From NCBI GenBank assembly GCA_963573305.1, contig OY754337.1:74847094-74911093 (forward strand): 64,000 bases of DNA, given 5' to 3'. Every line of letters starts with the position of its first letter. The first letter of the stretch is position 1. The stretch comes from Pyrrhosoma nymphula. Taxonomy: Eukaryota > Arthropoda > Insecta > Odonata > Coenagrionidae. The notes beneath the pieces are model-generated. The model was not told the DNA's origin, searched no databases, and was given only the letters and a program-made list of their open reading frames with translations. Shown here one piece after another: positions 22,631-32,344 of the stretch. The position numbers and the translations under genes were made by a program.

Positions 22631-23800
22631 GTAATCAATCCTTAGATTGGTTTGAAAATAGACCTCCATTCATTTCTGTTCTGAGCTTTCCTTTTCATTT
22701 CTTCATAGGATCTTGCCCCAGCATCCTTCCTCGCATGCGCCAGATATTGTTCCCTTGACCTCCCTCTGTATCGTACCCCCTCCACCATTTCCTCTAACGC
22801 ACTCCTTACTAGACTCTCGTGTCTCAATATATGCCCCACCAATTCTGCTCATCTTTTCACAATACTCTTCCATAGTTCATTCCCCTACTCTCTCACTCTC
22901 TCAAACACCTCTTCATTTTTAACTCTGCCCATCCAACTGATTACCAGTATTCGTCGATAACCCCACACTTCTAATGCATTCAATCTTCTTCTTCTTTCCT
23001 TTGCAATGGTCCAGGTTTCACATCCGTATATAGCAATGCTCCACCAGAAAACTCATATCAATTTTTTCCTTATGTCTAGGCTGATGTTTCTTGCAGTAAA
23101 ACGTTTTTTTCATCTTATTGAAAGCTATTTTAGCCATGGATATTCTATTTCTAATTTCTCTTTTGCTTTTTGCGTCACTTGTTACATACTTAATTTACAA
23201 TTAACATAACTCTCTTTACTGCAAACCAATCCCTTTGTTTTTTATTGTTAAAACTCATATTTATTCCTTTCCCATTGTATCTTCCATATTTTTCACTATA
23301 CTATGTAGTTCTTCATTTTCTGCAAAGCTCACTATGCCGTCCGCAAATCTTAGCATGTCCACTTTAATTCCTTGTATCTTTACCCCTCCGCTTATCTTTT
23401 GCGTATCTTTTGAATTGATTTTTTAGGTGTAGGTTATAGCCCTGCCTCACGCCTTTCTGGATCCCTGCTTCTTATCACTTGTTCCCATTTGTTATTACCG
23501 CCTTTTCATTTACATATAGGTTCCATATAACCCTTCTATCCCTGTATTTCATCCCTATTTTCTTTAATAAATTAAATAAGTATTCCCATTTAACATAACC
23601 AAAAGTTTTTTCTATGCCTATGAAAGCCATGTATGTGTTTAGGTTATTGGCGATTCTCTTGTCTAGCAGCGCCCTTAGGTTCAGCGTACTTCGAGCATTG
23701 CTCCCCATATTTTCTAAAATGTTTTTTGGGTGACATTATAGTCTTCTTAGATTCAAACTTCGAACCTATTTCATTCTTAAGCCTCTTTTTAAGGCATCTA
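22630..23800 (-). pseudogene. Decayed LINE, reverse transcriptase and C-terminus
   Basis: On the minus strand: LRALLDKRIANNLNTYMAF (23650 region) and the WEYLFNLLKKIGMKY block. Then come GVRQGYNL and LRFADGIVSFAEN. The catalytic FADD is FADG here (23336-23347). After these follow AIYGCETWTIAKERRRRLNA, the WGYRRILVISWM block, then VGHILRHESLVRSALEEM and RKDAGARSYEEMKRKAQNR. This order is that of APE-type LINE polyproteins. FIGIEKTF shows that the first catalytic aspartate of the FIDIEKAF motif is also lost. Multiple frameshifts and stops mark it as old. Confidence 0.85.
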
Positions 23801-24230
23801 CTTTCTTATTTTGAATATGTTCATACATTTTCCCTGAAATGCAGAAATTTGACAATATTTCCAAACATAGACTCTTATGAATTCAGTTTTTTCACGGTTT
23901 TATCCCGTACAACTATCTAAACGCTTTCCAATGGAACAAATTCCATTAGAAAACAATTTTTACGTCTGGCTACACAATCTTACGCTGGCGCCGAAATGTG
24001 ATTGTTCACCTATATTTGGTGGCCATCCTCTTATGTGCACTGAATGATACAAGTAATTAATTGGCAGTATAAACACTATTTCATCGTTCCTGCTTCGAAT
24101 AACACATGAAGTATTCCGATATCACTTATACATACCTTCTTAATTATGAGGAAATATGTCGCAAACTCAATTTTGTTGCATTTGCTGCCAGCAATTGTGT
24201 TACCCCCTCATACTTTAGCCATTTATTAGA
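23800..24230. other. No gene recognised
   Basis: AT-rich, nothing supported. Confidence 0.45.
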
Positions 24231-24231
24231 T

Positions 24232-24470
24232 CATCAATGTAGAGAAAAACCAACTTTTTAACTACCAAAAGATTTATTTTGTTGGTACGACGCGCATTTC
24301 ACAACGCTGTGTCATAGTCATGTGCACCCTAATATGCTACAGTGTGGTAAAACGTTGTACCAGCGAAATAAAGTTTTTGGAAATTACAAAGTTCGTTTTT
24401 CTTAGCATGGATATCCGTCATTTCCACGATTTCAGGCCTGATATCATCAGTTTCATTTATAAAAAGTTTC
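24232..24470. mobile_element. Palindromic element, diverged copy
   Basis: Two arms of roughly 90 bases meet near 24325. The right arm reads GTAAAACGTTGTACCAGCG, AAATAAAG, GGAAATTACAAAG and TTTTTCTTAGCATGGATATCC. The left arm is its degraded complement. The right arm then continues into TTCAGGCCTGATATCATCAG. The copy at 27323-27560 shares the whole arrangement. Confidence 0.7.
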
Positions 24471-24479
24471 ACGTCAAAA

Positions 24480-25220
24480 TATATGAAAACATATTATATG
24501 GCCAAATTCTAAATTAATTTTATTGGTTATGTCAATATAGCCTTTTAATCTCCCAAAATATCCTATCGGCACATTAGGCAAAAATCATTTTTGGCTGATG
24601 GAAGCCTTTTTAGGGATATATATGTACTCTGGCCGGGTTCAGGTACCTATACGGCACTAGTTCACTCGCTTCTTTTCCTCCTATTTCGGAAAATCGTTTT
24701 CCAAGCGTTTCCCAAGGCGTATCCCATGTCGCAATTGAAGTTTCTCTCTTACTGTTTAGTTTAGAGAGCCTTCTCGGTCAGCCGGTCCCAAAAACTATTG
24801 GATATGGTGAGTATTTTGCTTTTTGGTTCATTAGGCGTTATACATTTTGAGACGCCCACTTCCTCTTTGGGGTTTGTAGTAAATGAACACTTTCTCTCTC
24901 CAGCCCAAAAAGGTTTTGCGAGAAAACAAAGGTCCATGAGGTAATAAAATAATGAAATAAATTGCGCATTTAACAAATATTAAAATATTACGGATGTGTC
25001 TTGTATTTTTAGAGAAATAAACGTAGGAAAAACAACAAATTTGGTAATATTTAGGTAGGTTTCGACGCTATATTGGGAGGTTTTGTGAAGATCCGGTAGG
25101 TGGATACAAACAGATTTCACCTCTTTCGTATATCATATGAAAACAAGTAACAACCCCAGCCCGTGGAACAACTGCAATGAATTTGAATGAGGCGTTGGTG
25201 ATTATATGGCGTATGGCTAT
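24480..25220. other. No gene recognised
   Basis: No recognised family on either strand. Confidence 0.45.
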
Positions 25221-25222
25221 TT

Positions 25223-25345
25223 TTTTCACAAACACCCTTTTAAACCAAGGGCCGCAGGAGTTCATGAGGGGTTGGCTTAAAAGGGTGTTCGTGAAAATGA
25301 ATATATGAAATTTAAAAGAATGTTCGTGAAAAAAAATTCGTGTTC
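25223..25345. repeat. 24-bp inverted repeat and TTCGTGAAA reiterations
   Basis: Arms at 25223-25246 and 25274-25297 match in inverted orientation at 22 of 24 positions, with a 27-base loop. TTCGTGAAA occurs at the end of the right arm and twice more in the next 50 bases, with GTTCATGAGG variants around it. No protein is attached. Confidence 0.65.
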
Positions 25346-25349
25346 GTGA

Positions 25350-26230
25350 AACGGGTGTTCATGAGGGGAGTTATTACCCAACCCACCCCTTTGGTGGTTG
25401 GTTTGCGTAAAATTACGGCGAGTTGGTGATTAAAGTACTCGCCTGTTGGTGATTTCATTGGAAATAGAGTAGAAGAGTATTTGGCCGACCGCTGCGCCAC
25501 CTGATGGTAGTAAAGTGAAAATTCACTTTTTCCAAGATGGCGGAAAGCGAAAAACGCACTTCTCAGGATTTATACTTTACTTATGCCTTATAATTGGCGT
25601 AATAGCAATTATGAAATATTATTTTGAATGCGCATAGTGTGCAGAAAAGGTGTACGTAATGTGGTTGAAAAAGTACTGTTGTAAGTAGGTAAAAAATTAA
25701 TATGGGCTGGCGGGACGAAAGCACTCATTAACCGTCGTTCCTACTGGCCATTGCTGAGGTCGGTCATGCAACCTCACAGTGGCAACACGGTAGGTGGTAC
25801 CAAGTGGCGGGGTGGGAGAGAAAGATAAACCAAAATCCGGGCGAAATAGAGGATTTGCATCGCCACCATCAAACGGCCAATTGCGCCGATGACTCCAAAG
25901 GTGACAGCATCAGCCTCCCTTTCCCACTCTCTCAGTCCATTCGGCTCCCTTATTCCCAGTCCCCAGGGGGCTCTCCGGAAAGGGGCGGTGTGAATGGAAA
26001 GGGTAACGTGACCCGAAAACCGCCGAGATGCCTGCGGCTGCTTCCCCGCTGGGACTTCTCTTTTCGTGGATGGAACTTATTTTTACACCCCCATTTGTAC
26101 ATGTCCGACTTAATTAACTCCTTGTACATGGCCCGGTCACATGACCTGCGTGCGGTCGCATTGGATTTGAGTGGGTTACCTAGTCTGTCTCGTTTCCGCA
26201 CACAACTCTCTCGATATTCTCGGATGCACT
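25350..26230. other. Moderately GC-rich, no gene recognised
   Basis: Open frames on both strands at 25804-26259 lack an ATG start or a recognised domain. No splice-site pattern is convincing. Confidence 0.4.
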
Positions 26231-26233
26231 TCC

Positions 26234-26670
26234 GAAGTTTGATCTACTCTATATTGTAAGTAAACATTGTAAGTAATTACTGCTACTACTGCTACTGCGG
26301 CGAAGTTTGATCTACTCTCCTCACAAATGCATCGCGTAAAGGTTGTGCATGTGAGGCTTAGGATACGATGCTGGAAAGTTTGCCATCGCGAAATGCTATT
26401 TACAAAGGTAAACTACGTATGTTGACCGTCTTTTCTTAATGACGAATTTTTTCGTCGTGCAGGAGGTCCACGGATACGCTAATACGTTGAGGTCTTTCCA
26501 GAATGAGCCCTAGTTTAATTGTTATCAATTAATTTTTATTCGGTAATGTCTACAAATAATATTATAACTCTGAAGTTTGATCTACTCTCCGCGCAAATGC
26601 ATCACCAAAGGTTGTGCATGTGAGGCTCAGGATATAATGCCAGAAAGTTGGCCATTGCGACATGTTATTT
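26234..26670. repeat. Local direct repeat, two 99-bp copies plus a stub
   Basis: GAAGTTTGATCTACTCT occurs at 26234-26250 and begins two longer copies at 26302-26400 and 26572-26670. Both long copies continue with CAAATGCATC, AAGGTTGTGCATGTGAGGCT and GAAAGTTKGCCATYGCGA. They differ at scattered positions. A short CTACTG microsatellite (26279-26299) separates the stub from copy one. Confidence 0.85.
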
Positions 26671-27016
26671 TGATGAGAAAGTAAAAAAAAAACGCAGAGG
26701 TTTCAAAATGCTCTCTTGTAAATGGGGCCTTATGCCTATTTCTGTAATTTTGGTCCAAAATCATAGAATACATCAACTTGATGATGGCAAGAGTTTTAAG
26801 TATTATATGAGTGACACCAGTACTTTTAAATACACATTAATTAAATATACAATGATCTGAAAGTCACTTTGCTTACTTTTTGCCCTTTCATGATCGTTGA
26901 TTCTGCATAAATTAGAGGTTAGTAGAAATAGAGCTTTTTTCACCACTCGTTACATTAAATATTGGTCCCGTATATTCCGTTCATATTGAGAATCCATTAA
27001 TTTATTACATGAAGCA

Positions 27017-27184
27017 ATGGAAAAAACCCATCTCAAGAATTACAACCTCGATATGATGGAAGGGCTTACGCGCTCCGACAACCCCTTGGTGCAGAACTGG
27101 TGGGAGCAATCACTCCGGGTAAGCCCACCCTTGTCAGTTAGATCGAAGGTTGTGAAACGTTTTCGCCCTCAATCGGAAGAATAG
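27017..27184 (+). CDS. Small coding-like ORF or exon, function unknown
   Basis: An ATG-initiated frame of 55 codons stands out from its AT-rich surroundings by GC-ending codons, especially residues 8-34 (NYNLDMMEGL...WWEQSLR). A splice-donor-like CGG|GTAAGC follows residue 34, and an acceptor-like TCTCAAG precedes residue 8. The real unit could therefore be an internal exon at about 27038-27118 rather than a 55-residue protein. I do not recognise the family. A transposon scrap is the main alternative. Confidence 0.35.
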   Translation: MEKTHLKNYNLDMMEGLTRSDNPLVQNWWEQSLRVSPPLSVRSKVVKRFRPQSEE

Positions 27185-27322
27185 TAATACCAGTAAAATG
27201 AAATCTAACAGGTCCCCACTACTATAAATAGAATATTATGCATGTTCGATGTGGTCGAATAGAAACTTGAATTCGTTTGCTAAATTTCCCGAAAATTTTC
27301 TCGTTTTGCGTTTGGGAAAAAC

Positions 27323-27560
27323 AAGATCCATGATGAGAAAACCACCTTTGCTATTTCCACAAAACTTTTTCGCGTTGGTACAACGCGAGTTTCACCATAC
27401 TGTGGCATACTCATGTGCCACATGAATATGCCACAATGTGGGGAAACGCGCGTCGTGCCAGCGTAATAAAGTTTAATGGAAATAACAAACGTGGTTTTCT
27501 CATTATGGATATCCATAATTTCCACGAGGTCAGGCCTGATGTCTTCAGTTTTACAAGAGA
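27323..27560. mobile_element. Near-perfect 191-bp palindrome with conserved flank
   Basis: Arms 27323-27417 and 27419-27513 are inverted copies around a single central base. The innermost 17 bp (TGTGGCATACTCATGTG and partner) differ at one position. The right arm carries GGGAAACGCGCGTCGTGCC, GTAATAAAG and TGGAAATAACAAACG, then runs into GGATATCCATAATTTCCACG and TCAGGCCTGATGTCTTCAG. Relatives lie at 24232-24470 and 15393-15500. It encodes no protein. Confidence 0.8.
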
Positions 27561-27569
27561 AATAATTTG

Positions 27570-28635
27570 GACACTCATCCACACCGGAACATATACATTT
27601 TGAAACTAGATAGCAAGTAACGCTGGAAGAAGCGACAATCAAAGAAAATGTATGCGCTTCCACCCAAAGATCATACTGTCATTGAAATAGAAAATCACCC
27701 GAATAACTTCAATATAAGACAGGTATCAAATGCATAGTATTTGGAAACGTCTATTCCGGAGACAGAAGAAAACCAATCAATCACGACGCAGTAACGTCCA
27801 CATCAGTCCAATATCACGCCACAAGCATCAGCCATTAGCCATTAAACCACCTATAAACAGGAAAAAAAGCTGTTGAAATTGCTGTTCATTCGAGGTGGCT
27901 GATTACCTTCTCAATTTACTTTAAATTTACTCCAGTACTCATTTCTGCATTCTTCCATTTTTATTTATGTTGCAACTATTATGTTATTAGTAAATCACAG
28001 CGAGAATAAATATTATTTCTCTCTCTCTCTCTCATAAAACTTCAATAAATGCTTTAAAATTATTATTCTGAGATATAAATGTAATATTACATATGGGGTT
28101 TTTCAGTCCATGCTGTGGTGAGCTACTCTCCTGTCTCAACCTGAATGGCAGCTATAAATTCATATCTTTAAGTCTTTTATATTGAACACGTTCTTTCCTT
28201 CCTGATCAGATCTCGGATGTAACGATATCAACTCTCTATTTTCTTCATTCTTTCGCAAAAACATGTAGTTATACTGCAGGCAACAATAATGTAAATATAA
28301 TCAATATGACTTCATTATCTGCAATGTTTGAGCATTATTCTATGTGGTATAGTTTCCTCAATACGCAAGACTAAGCATTCAAAATTGCAAACACGATTTC
28401 ATGGGTAGACTTTTTATCCCCATTCGTTCATGTACCGACAAGTCATTTGGTGCCAAGAGAGCTAGGAAGTCTTTCTGACGCTGATACTGCTGGTCTCAGT
28501 TAAATCGTATCCTTGGTGTTAATAAGCATTCATTTCATTTCTCCTAATCTTCTCAATATATGTCCCTTATTTTCTCAAGCAAGAAATTACTAATTAACAT
28601 GTTTTTCTTTGGACAACTTTACCAGCAGTTAAAGA
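27570..28635. other. AT-rich DNA, no gene recognised
   Basis: A short CT microsatellite lies at about 28018-28033. Nothing else is supported. Confidence 0.5.
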
Positions 28636-28639
28636 AATT

Positions 28640-28760
28640 TATATGCATTCCTCAATGAGGAAATTGAGGCATGCATATAACTTTCGTACGTACTCATCGA
28701 TACGTAGGTACCAATCAATACGTACGCCTGAGACATTACATCATGAGTACGTATTGGTTA
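28640..28760. repeat. Adjacent hairpins
   Basis: TATATGCATTCCTCAAT (28640-28656) pairs with ATTGAGGCATGCATATA (28663-28679) at 16 of 17 positions around a 6-base loop. Just downstream, ACCAATCAATACGTAC and GTACGTATTGGT form a second inverted pair among several TACGTA words. Confidence 0.7.
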
Positions 28761-28896
28761 TATTTTTACCCAAAAGCTGAGTTATTTGCTACATTTTGGA
28801 GTCAGGTATGAGTAACCTTTTAAGTTAAAACAATTGAGTGTTTGATGATGATGGTTGACATTTAAGATCTGAATTTTAATCATTTTGGGTTACACA

Positions 28897-29078
28897 AGTT
28901 ATTTTATTAAGGTCGTTGTGTCACCAAAGTAACTGAAATGTCAACTGTAATTATTAAATATAAAATTTAATCTTTTTATTTAAATTTAGATTTAGATAGA
29001 AAAAAAAAGTTATTTTATTATGGTCGTTGTGTCACCAAAGTAACTGAAATGTCAACTGTAATTATTAAATATAAAATT
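28897..29078. repeat. 71-bp direct duplication, 70/71 identical
   Basis: Positions 28897-28967 and 29008-29078 are identical except for one A/T difference. They are separated by 40 bases of A/T-rich sequence. Both copies contain GGTCGTTGTGTCACCAAAG. The near identity in otherwise decayed sequence indicates a recent local duplication or gene conversion. Confidence 0.9.
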
Positions 29079-29079
29079 C

Positions 29080-31230
29080 AGGTAACAGTAACACCCAATA
29101 TTACAAAATTAGTGGTTTTCATTTAAAAGTACGATAGTAAAATCGCAATTTTTTATTTTTTGGATCTTCCAGTGAAGAGAAAATATTTTTTCAACCTTAA
29201 TATATATTTTTTTTATCTTTCAGTGCACAAAATATGTTCTAAAATCGTCAACTTGCTTTTTATCCTTATATTATCCGTCAAAATAATAGATCGTGGAGTA
29301 TTTTTTTCCCAACGTTATGATAACCATATTATCAATACCTAAAATCTACAAATCAAATACACGTAATAAAAATTGTTCACATTTTGCTTATTACCTAAAA
29401 TTCAAAGAATGTAAAATTGAATCCAAGCCAAACGCTGTCTCAGTCACTTAGAAGTGAACCCCTGTTGACTAAGAGTGTGATAAACTAAAAAAAAACGCAT
29501 GGGAGGTAAATTCTAAACAGAATATGTATTCATTTGAAGTAAATTTTGAGCTTTGATGCACAGGCCATCGAAATGAAAGTAAAAAGTGCACCTCATAAAA
29601 TAAATGTCAAAGATGTTTCCAGTACACTTCATGGTTGAGGCCTTTACCATGCCATGCCATGCCATGCCAAGCCATGTTTCCAGTAGTTGGGAAGGAATGT
29701 AAGTTTATGCATTTCCTTTCAAATTGCTTGAACAGGCAAATAAACGCCATCCTTTTTTGGTGAAAACAAATTTCAAACGTTGCATTTATGATTTAATTTT
29801 CGAAACTTGTGCACGTAAAGTTCTATATTATACCTGATGTGGCACTAGAATAGGGATAAAGTAATCTTTTAAATCAACTGCAGGTAGATTATTTCATCAG
29901 CCTAACTCTTTTAGGACTACTGATCTGCGGATAAGCCTTTCAAAATTACCTGAATTTGATAAGTTATATTGATAATTTACCCAATTTCAGTGGAAGATAA
30001 GTACTTTGAAATTGAATGTTTCCTGTATTTTGAAAGAGGAATATTAGAGATAAACGTAAAATTTCAATCCTAATTCCAAGCTCGTCTTATAATTTTATTT
30101 CAAAAGAGCTCTACAAAATGTACTCGGAATTTTCAAAAGCCGTTTACAACAGAAGGGTTGTGTGCCTTCGGGCATTGATTTCAATGAGTTTATCCGCCAC
30201 TTTGTCATTTTATGCATATTTGTTTTACTAAAAGATCTTCATATTTCCACAATATCATTCTACGCAAGTAGTTCTACCACTCACTTCCCTATTTATCCTG
30301 AAAACCAATCTCCGATGAATCCAACGGAAAAACTAGCTAATTAATGACTATTCGTTTATATACTTTGATTATAATGTTGAATATTATGCAGCCGTCCCAG
30401 CACATTGATTGGTATTTCCAGGTTTATCGTCCCTTCCTGATTTACAGAACTACATTTGTAGCTTGCAGTATTTTATCGATTCTTCCGTTTCCCTGGGAGT
30501 TCAAGTTAATAATAATATTGCCTCGGAATAAAATGTTTTTTTTATTAATTGTTAGTCACATCCTCCTCTTGGTTAATGTGGAAAAATTGATTTAACACGC
30601 CTTAAAATCATTTCTATCGTTTAATGTAACGAATATTCGTTATCGATACAAGTTTCATATGAAATTATGCCTTGCTATTATAAAAGATAAGCATAGATTT
30701 ATGAAGTATGAGGATAACGTATAAGTGACCTTCAAAATAGCACCAACATTCTTATCACAAAAATATGCATCGGTTCCGCGAAGTGTAAATATATTTCGTG
30801 ATTACAATAGAGCATAGCAAACACGTTACATCTATCCTAATTACAGAAAATAGTGTGACAATAACTTCTAGTTTTACTAACAAAAATCCTCCAGCTAAAA
30901 GGGTACATATACAGTGTATATTCTCTAAAAATGAGTAATGATAAAACAAATATATCCAAAAATAAGTGAAAGATTAAAATTTCCAATTTCCTTCACTTAT
31001 ATTTCATGCCACGATTATAACAACCCATCTTTATAACTTCATATGCAGTGAGCATTAGAAAACTAACATCATTCACTTGGTAAGCTTCCTCTACATTTTG
31101 CAAATTCAAGCAATTCCGGCTTAAGTGATGGCGTGATTTTGACCTAATCCACACCCGATGCTCTCTACTTATTAAGCAAAGATAGCAAAGCGTTAAAAGT
31201 TCTAAAACGATGATAGAGCACGCCTCTTAT
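29080..31230. other. AT-rich DNA, no gene recognised
   Basis: No recognised protein family. A short CATGC pentamer repeat lies at about 29648-29675. Several ATG-initiated frames of 60-90 codons are leucine-, isoleucine- and phenylalanine-rich, as expected from AT-rich noncoding DNA. Confidence 0.45.
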
Positions 31231-31236
31231 ATTGCA

Positions 31237-31528
31237 CTAAAACTCATGTTTCTCTGTTCTTGTCTGTGGTTGCGTAATTCTTAACGCATAAATACTTCCG
31301 TAGTATATAGCGTGGAACATATCTGATGAAAATACATCCTCTGCCATACACTTCTTGCAGGGAACTTTGCAGATGTAGGTGAAAGATAAAGAAGAAACAT
31401 TTGGTGGTAAGTGCTTCACGTTTGCCGTTTCCATACCACCCTTTGCTATATACTTTGCGTTTTCACCAAAATGAAACCAGCTCTTTTTTTCCTCCTGTAG
31501 ATTTATACGCATGAATCCTCGTCCCTGT
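31237..31528 (-). CDS. Candidate terminal exon, function unknown
   Basis: A 91-codon ATG frame on the minus strand (31512 to 31237) has a mixed, protein-like composition, including FHFGENAKYIAKGGM and CKVPCKKCMAEDV. Just upstream is TTTTTTAAACAG|GGACGAGG, a plausible 3' splice acceptor, with the frame open through it. The piece could thus be a last exon of a host gene extending to higher coordinates. No clear canonical polyadenylation signal follows closely. I recognise no domain. Chance or an old transposon exon remain possible. Confidence 0.25.
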
Positions 31529-31589
31529 TTAAAAAATTGAATAAATATCCTAAGCCACAGTCACCCTACCATTAAAATGCAAAGGGAGG

Positions 31590-32340
31590 GGTGGTCGCTC
31601 TGGATTTTACTCCAGGTCTTCCAATTAATTCATTCCTTCGGTTCCTCTCCTTCGCAGCGCACTCTTCTTTTATTCCTTATTCCTCTTGCCCACATGACGA
31701 GAGTGTTGTGAGAGTGAAACACTTTTTTTCCGGCCCTGAACCTTTTCCAACTCTCTCCCTCTCCCCACCCCCGTCTCTACCAAAATGTTTCCCTCCTTCC
31801 ACTATCCTCAACCCCCAGCCATCCGCAACTCTCTCCTCGCTGGCCAACTTTCCTCCCCACTCAAAACAAATTCGTCTATCCTCGAAGTATTTGTCTTCTA
31901 TAAAATAGGTAAAATTATAAAAAAGGAAAATATTCTGCTGAGTAGTCCGGTACATTTGATGCTTATTATCTGAAGGGCCAGGTTGTGATGACTTCCCATA
32001 CAGATGGTCTCCGTTTGAAACCTAGAAGTGGTGGAGCTTTTGAATTAGATGCAAATCCTGTCTTGGGTGCCATTTGGAGAGCACTGAAATTTTAGCATTC
32101 TGTCCGTCGGATGGGACGTTAAAATGTGGTTCTCTTGGCGATTCTCCACTATTCCTCCGTTCCACCGAAAACATTTTCCTAGCCAAATCTAACCACATGT
32201 CCTCCATGGAGAAAATAATCCGGCCTGCTTCAAATAACCAATTACCCATTCCCCATGTCGTGATGATGTCTCGAAGCGGTGACACCCAGGTCGTGAGAAA
32301 TAAATAAAATATATGTGAAATAAAAAACAGATTATTCATC
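31590..32340. repeat. C/T-rich block and probable dispersed repeat
   Basis: 31590-31880 is C/T-rich on the plus strand. 32040-32310 contains CATTTGGAGAGCACTGAAAT, GTCCGTCGGATGGGACGTTA and, near its end, GTGATGATGTCTCGAAGCGG, GGTCGTGAG and AAATAAATAAAAT. The last part has the look of a retroelement 3' tail and recalls the CTGATGA/GAAAC tails elsewhere in the window. No protein is supported. The long minus-strand frame across 32022-32507 is not a recognised family. Confidence 0.35.
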
Positions 32341-32344
32341 ATTT

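Noticed and set aside
25804..26259. 151-codon plus-strand ORF in GC-rich DNA
   Set aside because: It begins at GTG, has no recognised domain and overlaps an equally open opposite frame.
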